From assembly GCF_950023065.1 (NCBI RefSeq), contig NC_088679.1:3162001-3226000 (forward strand): a stretch of 64,000 bases of DNA. Direction: 5' to 3'. Every line of letters starts with the position of its first letter. Position 1 is the first letter of the stretch. A program made the translations under genes and the position numbers. Shown here piece after piece: positions 24,736 through 36,200 of the stretch. The DNA comes from Planococcus citri. Its lineage: Eukaryota > Arthropoda > Insecta > Hemiptera > Pseudococcidae. Below the pieces are notes generated by a model. It was not told the origin of the DNA and did no database searches. It saw nothing but the letters and a program-made list of their open reading frames with translations.

Positions 24736-25533
24736 ATGGCAAAAAGAACACCTCCGTATTCTATTCAAGCTCTTTTAAGATTCGATAAATATGTTACCGA
24801 TGAGATTTGTCGCTTTGCCGACCGTTTCGCAGCTGTTCGATCGTTCAAAAGGCAATGTAAAACTTTAGAAGTAAGCTATATTTTGTCATGAAGACGTCAC
24901 TATTGGTTTACGTTATTGGCATTCTCATATTCTTCGTATTTGCAGTATTCCTGTCACGGAATCTTATGGCTGTGCGCGTGGATGATCTTTATATGGTTTG
25001 CATGGACTCCTTCGCTATTTCAAATGCAAGTCAACTTCTTAATAGGTATATTCAAATTCACGTGTTTTCTCTTCGTAAGTAACTACATATTATGAATTGA
25101 ATCGCAATAACAAAATACCTACCTTTTGATTTCAGCCCTGATCCTCGATATAATCTACGTTGGCATCTTGAAAGCGATTTTCCGCCGACGAAGACCTGCC
25201 GGAAATAAACCCGATGCTTTAGAAATAAGCGTGGATAAATTCTCGTTTCCTTCGGGTCATGTTTCAAGAGCTGTCTTCATCCTATACTTCTTTCTGTATT
25301 TGTATCCTATTAATTTAATATTTATCCCTCCTTTGTTGGCGTGGTGCGTTTCTGTATCAGTTTCTAGGATTTTACTTCGACGTCACCATTTACTAGATGT
25401 TTTGGGTGGTGTTGTATTAGGCTTATTTGAAGGATTTGTTATGAATTATTTATGGCTGAGTGCTGGTTCGGCGTTTTATATCATCGAATGGATAACTGAT
25501 GAGAAATTCGATGGCGGAGAATACCATGTTTGA
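24736..25533 (+). CDS. PLPP6: PAP2-family polyisoprenoid diphosphate/phosphate phosphohydrolase (PLPP6-like), 3 exons
   Basis: Integral membrane lipid phosphatase, in vertebrates dephosphorylating presqualene, farnesyl and geranylgeranyl diphosphates in the ER/nuclear envelope. Exons 24736-24870, 24946-25045 and 25136-25533 join in frame to 210 aa. The three PAP2 catalytic motifs are complete: KAIFRRRRP (KX6RP), FPSGH, and SRILLRRHHLLD (SRX5HX3D). Hydrophobic helices surround them (GILWLCAWMIFIWFAW, LILDIIYVGIL, VFILYFFLYLY, LLDVLGGVVLGLFEGFVM). YSCHGILWL and the SVDKFSFPSGH context are closer to PLPP6 than to other PAP2 groups. It is somewhat shorter than the human protein at the N-terminus. 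Confidence 0.9.
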
Positions 25534-25933
25534 TGTTTCTAGAACTTGTGATTTTTATCGTTTTAAGCTCAATAGTATTTTTATCATACGTATATGTTGT
25601 GTTTACACGTTTTTCGAAAATTATGCTTTCACTTGATTTATAGTAGTCCAGTTTTTTCGTTTTTTCTTCAGCTTATACTTACCCATCCATAAATGCTATA
25701 AATTCTCTGCGATTATTTCTATTTTTTGTTCATATACTTTAGCATATATTTATTTGAGTTCAAAATTTCACTTCCTTGAGTATTATAAATGCAATTCGAA
25801 TGTTTTGTAATAAGTTTGCAATGTCATTTCTTTTTTCTTTTCATCGTCGTATTAATTTTTAATGATTTGATTTTGATTGTTTTCTAGCAATTCTTACTCT
25901 TCGTCCTCGAATATGATTTTTGTTTCTAATTAA

Positions 25934-26514
25934 CAGGGCTCGGATATTCTTTCCCCAAAAAACCCAAAATATGCGCTTAAATATTCCCTAAAAAATGCCA
26001 AAATATGCTCTAAAAAGTAAAAATATTCCCTAACGATATGGGTATCGTTTTACAGGAAAAATCAATTCCTATACGATTTTAGTAATATTGTTGTGTAATA
26101 CCAAGAATTCACAAACAAAAATGCAAAACAGAGCGTTTTAAAATCACGAAAAGGTAATTCTAGTTCCATTATTAAAGGATAAAAAACAAAATAAAATGAA
26201 CAAAAAAATAAGTAGGTAGAGTGAGCTATTGCCAGTTTTATAAAAATATAGTAATTTGATGCAAAAATTTGAAATTGGGCAAAATATTCCCTAAAAACCG
26301 CTAAAAACGTAAAATATGCTCTAAAAACGCAAAATATTCCCTAAAAAATGCCAAAATATGCTTTAATATGCTTTTATGGTAAAATATGCCAAAATATGCT
26401 CTAACAAAATAGGCTCATTTGACTCGAAATTTCATGAATCGTGGAGATAATTGAAAAATTCCCTATCTCCTATGCATACAAAAAATATGCTCCAGCATAA
26501 AAATCCGAGCCCTG
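25934..26514. mobile_element. hAT-type MITE 2, non-autonomous, perfect 8-bp target duplication
   Basis: Ends are CAGGGCTCGGATATT and AATCCGAGCCCTG (12-bp perfect terminal inverted repeat). They are flanked on both sides by CTAATTAA (25926-25933 and 26515-26522), an exact 8-bp target-site duplication typical of the hAT superfamily. The 581-bp interior consists of scattered repeats of AAAATATGCTCTAAAAA and AAATATTCCCTAAAAA, with no transposase. Confidence 0.9.
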
Positions 26515-26799
26515 CTAATTAATAATGTTTAAAGTTGTTCGATTCTTGTTCATTTGTGATTGAAAAATATTAATATATTTATTGGATAATTTTGAGTGAT
26601 TTTCATTCAAATTTTATATTTTTGAAACCGTTGTAAGATTGTATAAGAAAAGAATTCATGACCGTTCTGGCTTCTGGCTTTCGAAGGAAATCTACGTGTA
26701 CGTATCTACGCATTTAAATATTCAAAGTTGAACCCTTAGCGAAGCGAAGGCGAAAAATTTTTGATTTTTTGAATGAATTTATTGAGTATATAACTGATA

Positions 26800-29445
26800 G
26801 TCCGGCATATGACAATGAGTAATTGCACCCCCCGGCCGATCCTCCGGGACAGCTTTTTTCTTAAAGAGGACATCCTAAGGAACATTTTAAAGCACACTTG
26901 CCCAAAAAAAGTGGGCCTTACTTACAAAATGGCGGTCAGTTTGATTGACAGGTCTGCCGAAATTGCAGATTTTGCGTTTCAACATGGGACTTGCACGAAA
27001 TTTTTCAAACTTCATAAAGGTAGATTGAAAGATCATGCATAGATTTATCATTTGTCAAAATTTCAAGTGCTAAAGTGCGTTTTTCGATTTTTGGTGAATT
27101 TTTGAAAATCAAATTTAGGCCAAACATGAGGGGAAAAATCAAAATTTTACCAAAATGACCAAGAAAGCTGAAATTTGGGATATACTCTATTTTCGACATG
27201 CCAGACCGATTAGAAACGGTTTCAACCCGTTTTGAGCAGTTCTGAAGCCTCCAGCAGATTTTTGAAACTCGAAATTCCCACAAAATTCCATCAAAGTGGA
27301 GGTGTAAAGCTGAAATTTATTCTAAAAACTAATTTCAATACGCTACGAAGTACTACAGGTGAATTTCAAGTCGTTTTGGAGTCTCCAGCGGACTTTTTGA
27401 AAATTCCTGAAGCCTCCAGCAGATGTTTGAAACTTTGAATTTTCTCAAAATTTTATTAAATGGAGAGGAAAAGCTGAAATTTACTCTACACTCCAATTTT
27501 AACACCATCTGAAGACGACTTCAGGTGAGTTCAGTCATTTTAGGGCCTCCAGCGACTTTTTTGAAAATGACTGGAGCCTCCAGCAGACTTTTGAAACTTT
27601 AAATTTTGACAAAATTTCATCAAATGGAGATGAAAAGCTGAAATTTACTCTACATTCCAATTTTAACACCCTCTGAAGACGACTTCAGCTGAGTTCAGTC
27701 ATTTTATGGCCTCCAGCGACTTTTTTGAAAATTACTGGAGCCTCCAGTAGATTTGAAATTTCCCAAACATTAATTTATCAATTGGAGTTGGCAAGCTGAA
27801 ATTTACTTCGCAGACTACACGGTGGTTTCAAATGGTTTTGAAGCTTCCAGCAACCTTTAGGAAATTTCAATTTTCTAAAAAAACGTCGTACAACCTTTCA
27901 AAAAGTCGCTGGAGGCTCCAAAACGATTTGAAATCCACCAGCAGTCAACTTCGTAGCGTATTGAAATTAGTTTGCAGAATGAATTTCGAATCTCCATTTC
28001 AGTTTGATGAAATTTTGTGAAAATTTAAAGTTTCAAAAGTCTGTTGGAGGCTCCATTAATTTTCAAAAAAGTCGCTGGAGGCTCCAAAACGATTTGAAAT
28101 TCACCTGCAGTACTTCGTAGCGTATTGAAATTAGTTTTTAGAATAAATTTCAGTTTTACACCTCCACTTTGATGGAATTTTGTGGGAATTTCGAGTTTCA
28201 AAAATCTGCTGGAGGCTCCAGAACTGCTCAAAACGGGTTGAAACCGTTTCTAATCGATTTGGCATGTCGAAAATAGGGTAAATTTTCCAAATTTCAGCTT
28301 TCTTGGTCAATTTGGTAAAATTTTGATTTTTTCTCTCATTTCTGGCCTAAATTGGATTTTCAAAAATTCACTAAAAATCGAAAAACGCACTTTAGGACTT
28401 GAAATTTTGACAGGTGATTAATTTTTGCATGATCTTTCGATCTACCTTTGTAAAGTTTGAAAAATTTCGTGCAAGTCCGATGTTGAAACGGAAAATCTGC
28501 GATTTCGGCTGACCTGTCAAGTGTCAATCAAACTGGCCGCCATTTTGTAAGTAAGGCCACTTTTTTTTGGGCAAGCTTGCTTTAAAATGTTCCTTAGGAT
28601 GTCCCTTTTAAGCAGGGCTTAAAACCATTTGGATTTTATTGGTTGTTGTGGTAGATGGTTTTTGAAAAACTCAAAAATAACGGTTTTTGGTTATGGTTTC
28701 TGAATTGGTTTTGCGATCACAAGCCATAACGGTTCCAATTGGTTTTAAGGTTCAAGTTTCAAAGTTTTTCTGGTTCTGGTTTTGAAATGGTTTCAATTTT
28801 TTTTTAATGTGGTGTGGATGTGGTTTTGGTTTTGTAATTGTATTTTTTTTCTGGTAGTGGTGGTTTTTCATATCAAAAACCATTTCAAATTTTCAATTGG
28901 TTTTGGTGGTTGTGGTGGTTTTTACATCAAAAAATTTACCAAAAAACAAATTTAAAGTATGAGTATAATAAAGAGTACTACTAAAAGTCTGATTTGCGAC
29001 AAAAAAAAAAACAGAAAATTTGCATCACTGGTCTGGAAAAGCCGAAAAAATTGCAGAAACCAAAAAGAACCATTTCATGAATTGGTTTATGGTTGTTATT
29101 GGTTATGGTTACATTTGAAATTCATTGAAACGGTTCTTGTGGTTGTGGTTTTCTCCAAAGAACACAACGTTTTGGTGGTTTTGGTTTTTTCAATTCAAAT
29201 TTTTTTTTCAAATGGTTGTTTTTAAATGAAATGGTTTTCATTTTTTTCCAATGTATTGGTTTTTTGTTGTTGTTGTTTTTGAAATTTACAAAAAGAAGTT
29301 GAAATGGTTGTGGTAGTGGTAAAACCAATTGAAAAACAATGGTTGTGGTGGTTTTATTTGGTTTTGGTTTTGGTGGTTTTAAGCCCTGCTTTTAAGAAAT
29401 AAGTTGTCCCGGCTCCCGGATGATCAGCGGGGGCGGGGAGGTGCA
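26800..29445. repeat. P1 foldback element, copy a (interrupted by a hAT MITE)
   Basis: Left end GTCCGGCATATGACAATGAG preceded by TA. The left arm (to about 27770) contains an outer unique part, then about 165-bp units marked by GCCTCCAGCAGATTTTTGAA at roughly 27247, 27410 and 27574. The right arm (about 27830-28604 and 29397-29445) is its reverse complement and decays at the extreme end (GTTGTCCCGGCTCCCGG...). The hAT MITE at 28613 splits the right arm. Confidence 0.85.
28613..29388. mobile_element. hAT-type MITE 1, nested in P1 copy a
   Basis: Ends CAGGGCTTAAAACCA and TGGTTTTAAGCCCTG are perfect 15-bp inverted repeats. CTTTTAAG (28605-28612 and 29389-29396) is an exact 8-bp target duplication, so this is a hAT derivative. 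The 776-bp interior is strongly strand-biased: it is dense in GGTTTTGG, TGGTTGTGG and TGGTGGTTTT words on the + strand. No transposase. Its insertion into P1 makes it younger than that copy. Confidence 0.92.
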
Positions 29446-30236
29446 AATAAATTCAAAAACTTGAATCTTGATCAAGAAACTTAGCGCTCGCGGTGATCAT
29501 TCAATTAAACTATAGAAAAATCAAACTAAACTGGCCATCTTCCAGGTCAATGCACAAAATACAGGAGTCCATCTAGCCTACTGGAAAGATTACATGAATT
29601 TTGGTATCTCCCCCGTATATTTTCACTAGTCAGCCATATTTTAGTTAGTACTCAAGGTGAATTTTTTGAGAAAATTATCATATTGTGGCTAAGTACGCGA
29701 AATAAAGTAATGATAAGTGTTACGGTAGCTGTAGGTGTTACGAGTCGATCATGAAAACACTTTGGAACACATGACTCCGAGATTGCTCTTGTTTGAAAGA
29801 GATGCTGATGGTAAGATTTACAATTTTTCAAAATTTTGGCAATTTTCATCAACACTTTTCTCTAATCAGTTCGCACTACTAATCTATTAACGTACATGAA
29901 ATCAAATCTATCCTTTGCACTTCTTTGTTCGGTGCAATCAGATGGTTGAAATTATTGTTTAGTCGTATAATGATGCGACGGATTTCGACACAACAGAGAA
30001 TGTCTCTGTGTGTTATCTATAAAAAGTTGGATTTCTTTGTTCTTCCTTTCTGTCGAGCGAAGTTTACGAATAACATATTACGTAGTTTGAAACTCTATCA
30101 TATGTATAGTTATTCAATGTGTAGCTAATCCGAAATTATATGTTTTCAGGATTCAGTGTTAGCCTGTTGTCAATCATCAAATCGTACATAATGTGTAGTT
30201 TAAAAAGTTCTCTCAGACGAGTACATTAATGATGAA

Positions 30237-33200
30237 ATGTCTGAACTGTCAAATAAATTGGATAATCAACCTGGTGAGTATAAGAAGATAGAAAATTTAT
30301 TCTGCGTTCGTGTACGATACCGCTTAAAAAGTCTAATGCGATCGAGGATTATTTCTAAACGGAAGCTTACCGAATTTGAATATGTGTTCTTGGAAGTAGG
30401 AACCTACGATTGGCATTTTACGTTTGTGTAATTCCATTCTTAATTCATCGGTTACGTGTATTTTATCGTAAAAGCATCTGTTCTTTTGACTCTTTATGAA
30501 AGCAGTTGGTAACCATTGTTTGAACCTGTCCGTTTGGCGACCTTTGACTAAATGCGGTAAAACGAACTTCTCTACTTCGTCTTTACTTTTCGAAGATTCA
30601 TCCGACGGAGCATCTTCTTCCTCCAGTATCAAATGCTGCACCCATTTGTGCTCCGGTTCGCTGTAGAATAACTTCCTGTATCGAACGTTACCGGAATCGT
30701 CTTGGGCCAGTGGGTCACTCTGGAATATGGTTATTTTCTCCGGCCTTCGACGCAAGCGACGTTTTCTCGATACTGACTTACTTTTAATCGGCTTGGTTTC
30801 CGGCGCTGTTGATATTTGATCGGTTGGATTTTTAATCGAAACTGTAACCATGGCGGTGTTTTCTAATATGCTGTTGTGCGGTTCGGCGATCGTCGATTTG
30901 AGAATCGAATCAGCGTTGGTGACTTGTTCGACGACCAATGGCGTTGGGTTACAAGGTGATTCTTTTTCGGACGAGTGGTTTTCGACGACGATACTTTCGG
31001 TCACCGTTTCCATATTTTCAATGAGCTGCGACGTCGCCGGACCTGCTTCAGAGTCTGCAGCAGTTTTATTCTCGGTGTTTTCGATCTCGATACCCTCGGG
31101 AGCTGATACGTTACAACAGAACACCAACTCGCGATAATTTTCGAGGAATTTTCTCGTATTCGCGAGCGGATCCGATGGATTATCGTCTTCATCGAGAGGT
31201 ACGACTTCTGTTAAAGGTTCTGGCTGCGTTTGCGGTTCCGGCGAAAGCTCCGATATCTCTTGGATCGGCGGAGGAGTTACACCGATTAGTTCGTCGGATG
31301 ATTTACGCAATACGAGATCATCTCTTCTAAACCTGGACGAATGTCTTTTGGCGAGTTTAGCGATCGAATCGCCTCCTTTGCACGGTGTCACCTCGCTCGT
31401 CAAGCTCGCTCCTAAGCTGGCGAAATCGCACGAATTCTGCTGCCTGTACGATCCAGACTGCGTTCTGTTCTTTGATCCGTGAAAAACGAAAGTCCTTCTG
31501 TTCGGGATTACGCCACGCTGATTTAGCGCCGCCAAACGCTTACTAACTGAACTCATTCGGTTGTTTGGCTGTCGTAGCGATGCCCGCCATTGGGCTCCCG
31601 TACTTCCGATACTCTTCATTAGATGTAAACGTTGGTTTGGTGGTTAAAACGACAGTAATAAATTCACTGACGACGGCCGTCTTTGAAATTTATCAGTTAC
31701 GGCGGATTCTCGAAATGATTCGATTGCTTAGCAATTTATCAAGTGTTGTTGGTGTCTGTTTCAGGTACCGAACGATTGCGTACGTTAGAATCGTTGTTTC
31801 TCGATGGCCCTATCAGAGCTGGAGATAAAGGACAATGCTTTAGCATTGAAACGCTGCTCGATATTTTACTCGTTTTGTACGATGAATGTTGCAATTCTTC
31901 GCTTCGCAGGGAGAAAGCTGTCTCGGATTTCATCGAATTTGGTGAGTGGATCGAGAATATTGGGTCATTTTGATTCCTTTCATGGAAATGAATTGTGAAT
32001 CAGACGATCCACTTTTGACTTCGTGTTTTTTGTTCGGTCAACGGAAACTAATCTTTTTCTTTTTTGTTGAAAATAGTAAAACCGGTAGCAACATGCGTGA
32101 AAAACCTTCGTTTGAGCCGGGATGACTTCGAAATTATCAAAGTCATCGGCAGAGGAGCCTTCGGCGAGGTTTGCGTCGTACGTATGCGAAAAACCGATAA
32201 CATCTACGCTATGAAAATCCTCAACAAATGGGAAATGCTGAAAAGAGCTGAAACCGCATGTTTTCAAGTAAATACAAATTTTTCATTGCTCATTGTGCTG
32301 TCTCGGTGCATCTGTAATCAGTAATGAAAATTCTCTAGTCAAATTTCACCTAATTTTGTTTTTGGGAAAAATGTTTACAGGAAGAACGAGACGTTTTAGT
32401 CCACGGTGATCGAAGATGGATTACGAATTTACATTACGCTTTTCAAGACGACACCAACTTGGTAAATATTATGTTTCTCGAACCGATGATGATACTGTTA
32501 TCTGTTATCATGTGTTCAAAAGTTACCCACTGAGCTCAAACATACATAATCGTAATTATGTACATTTTATCAACGCAACGCTTCAGTACTACTCAATAGT
32601 CGATACTATTCGCGTAAAATCAATTCGAAATGCTAATTGATGAAATCAATTACGTATACACTCGTACTATAAAGTCGAGTTGTATAATTACGCGAGTATA
32701 CCGCTGCTGCTTATCAAAAGGTTACCTAGATATGTATTCTCTGTTACCATTAATGGCTTTTTAATCAATCGGTAAATTTTTTCAAGGTTTATAATCGATT
32801 TTAATGCGAAATTTACTACGTATTACGATATCGCACGTTGGACGAGTTTAGGAGGGAGGCAGGGGGTACCTAATGCATAACGGAAATCGTGAATTTCAGC
32901 TTTATTTACGATGCAAATAAATTACGTAATTGAAGTCGTAGTTCTTTCTTTACGTGTGGGAATTAGTCCGGCATATGACAATAGGAGTAATTGCACCCTC
33001 CCCCCCACCAACCGATCCTCCGGGACAACTTTTTTCATAAAGGGGGAAAAAAAGTTGGCCTTACTTACAAAATGGCGGCCATTTTGATTGACAGGTCAGC
33101 CGAAATCACAAATTTTGCGTTTCAGCGTAGGACTTGCACGAAATTTTTCAAACTTTAAAAAGGTAGATCGAAAGATCATGCAACAATTTATCACCTGTCA

Positions 33201-36200
33201 AAATTTCAAGTGCTAAAGTGCGTTTTTCGATTTTTGGTGAATTTTTGAAAATCGAATTTAGGCCAAAAATGAGGGGAAAAATCAAAATTTTACCAAATTG
33301 ACCAAGAATGCTGAAATTTGGGACATACTCTATTTTCGACATGCCAAATCGATTGGAAACGGTTTCAACCCGTTTTGAGCAGTTCTGAAGCCTCCAGCAG
33401 ATTTTTGAAACTTTAAATTTTCACAAAATTTCATTAAATGGAGATGGAAAGCTTGAATTTACACTACACTCCAATTTTAACACCCTCTGAAGACGATTTC
33501 AGGTGAGTTCAAGCCATTTTAGAGCCTCCGGTGACTTTTTGGAAAATTACTGGAGCTTCCAGTAGATTTTTGTAACTTGAAATTTCCCCAAAATTTCATC
33601 AAACTGAAATGAAGAGTCGAAATTCATTTTGAAAACTAATTTCAATACGCTACGAAGCTGACTGCTGGTGGATTTCAAGTAATTTTAGAGCCTCTAGCCG
33701 TCCACCAGCGACTTTTTTTGAAAATTACTGGAGCCTCCAGCAGATTTTTGAAACTTTAAATTTTCACAAAACTTCATGAAATCGAGATGGAGAGTCGAAA
33801 TTCATTGTGAAAACTAATTTTAACACCCTCTGAAGACGACTTCAGGTGGGTTCAAGTCATTTTAGAGCCTCCAGCGACTTTTTTGAAAATTACTGGAGCC
33901 TCCAGTAGATTTTTGAAACTTGAAATTTCCCCAACATTAATTTATCAAATGGAGTTGGCAAGCTGACATTTACATTGCAGGCTAGATGGTGGTTTCAAAT
34001 GGTTTTGAAGCTTCCAGCTACTTTTAGGAAATTTCAATTTTCCAAAAAAACGCCATACAACCTTTCGAAAAGTCGCTGGAGGCTCCAAAACGACTTGAAA
34101 TCCACCAGCAGTCAACTTCGTAGCGTATTGAAATTAGTTTGCAGAATGAATTTCGACTCTCCATCTCAGTTAAGTTACAAAAATCTACTGGAGGCTCTAG
34201 TAATTTTCAAAAAAGTAGCCGGAGGCTCTAAAATGACTTGAACCCACCTGAAGTCGTCTTCAGAGGGTGTTAAAATTGAAGTGTAGAGTAAATTTCAGCT
34301 TTCCATTTTGTGAAAATTTAAAGTTTCAAAAATCTGCTGGAGGCTTCAGGAATTTTTAAATAGCCGCTGGAGGCTCCAAAACGACTTTTAAATTCACCTG
34401 CAGTACTTCGTAGCGTATTGAAATTAGTTTTTAGAATAAATTTCAGCTTTACAACTCCAATTTGATGGAATCTTGTGGGAATTTCGAGTTTCAAAAATCT
34501 GCTGGAGGCTCCAGAACTGCTCAAAACGGGTTGAAACCGTTTCCAATCGATTTGACATGTCCAAAATAGGGTATATCCCAAATTTCAGCTTTCTTGGTCA
34601 TTTTGGTAAAATTTTGATTTTTTCCCTCATTTTTGGCCTAAATTCGATTTTCAAAAATTCACCAAAAATCGAAAAACCCACTTTAGCACTTGAAATTTTC
34701 ACAGATGATGAATTTTTGCATCATCTTTCGATCTACCTTTGTAAAGTTTGAAAAATTTTGTGCAAGTCCTAAGTTGAAACGCAAAATTTGCGATTTCGGC
34801 TGACCTGTCAATCAAAATAGCCGCCATTTTGTAAGTAAGGCCAACTTTTTTTTTAGGCAAGTTTGCTTTAAAATGTTGCTTAGGATGTCCCCCTTAAAAA
34901 AAAGTTGTCCCGGAGGATTGGCGGGGGGGGGGGGGTGCAATTTCTCCAATTGTCATCTGCCGGACTAAAATAAAGTTCATTTTTGACGAATTTTTGAAAA
35001 TAGAAAAAAAAAATTTTAATCCGTTTTAAGAGCGATTTCCTAACTTTTTCATAAAATATGAATTTTTCTGAGCAAAGTGAACCAATGAGAATTGATCCAT
35101 TTAGTTCAACTCCCACACCTCAACAATTAGTAGTTTTTTTGAACCATTTTGGAGCTTCCAGCAATTCTTTAATTTTCTCTTGAAATTTTTAATCGCTCTG
35201 GAAGGGCCAAAAATAAACTTTGGCACCCATAACTTTGGTCAGGGGCACGCTCTCGACCATTTAAAGTGGGAAAATATGGGCAGGTGAAATCGAAACGTAT
35301 CAGGTCATACTTTGACCGTCGTGGAAACGATGTTGTGAAATCATCTGTCAACATTGAACGCGTTTATTACGCAAAATGAATCTAATTTTTATTTCGTATT
35401 TTTTATTTGCAGTATTTAGTGATGGATTATTACTGTGGCGGCGATTTACTCACCTTATTGAGTAAATTCGTGGACAGGTTACCGGAAGATATGGCGAAAT
35501 TCTATATCACCGAAATGGTGTTGGCCATTGACTCAATTCATAAGCTTCGTTACGTACACAGGTATGCAAAATACACACATTTGCACTCCAGTCATATGAA
35601 GTAGAAAAAATAAATGAGGTTTGAAGCAATTTTATGACTGAATCGTTATCTAGGAAGAATTTAGAAAAAAATAAACCAGTTTTTTTTAGGCCCTCTTTTC
35701 GCTGGGTCTGTTTTTAGTTATGTAAAAAAATTTCGATCCAAGCCCACTCTCTCCTCCAATTTCAAAAATTGGTCATGAAGAAACCTTTATCCAAGTTTTT
35801 GAAAAAATCAAATCACTCAAAATTACTAAAAAAAAATAGAATATTCAAAAACGTCCAAACATTGAGAAGATGTCTCATAATTTGGGCGAAATTTTGAACC
35901 TATCGCTTACAAGAGAACCTCTTGAGGTGACACACTCCAATTTGAATGGGACCGCGATTTTTGGAAAGAGCATAGTCTAAATCCCCCAAAACCAAATATT
36001 CAGCTGTCCAAGTTCATTTTTCGATTTTTCACGAATTTTTGAAAATTCAAAATTGACTGTTTTTGGGGATTTATGCTTTTTTTTTTTTTTTTTTTTTAAA
36101 GTACGTACTTGATCAATAAAAATGGTCAGAATAAGTCCCAAAACTAATATTAATTACCCAAATTCAAATTTCACCATTTCCGGCCATTCTGAAGCCTCCA

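Larger units (their letters stand above)
25534..30236. other. Intergenic region between PLPP6 and gek, filled by transposon derivatives
   Basis: Contains hAT MITE 2 (25934-26514), P1 copy a (26800-29445) and hAT MITE 1 nested in it (28613-29388). About 29450-30236 is unique AT-rich DNA that probably holds the gek promoter and 5' UTR. Open frames inside the repeats are not genes. Confidence 0.6.

Noticed and set aside
28959..29225. 88-aa frame inside hAT MITE 1
   Set aside because: Low-complexity reading of the GGTTTTGG-rich interior; not a transposase and no catalytic motif.
32416..32640. Open frame overlapping gek exon 4 and running into the intron
   Set aside because: It is a different phase from the kinase frame and ends in intronic DNA.
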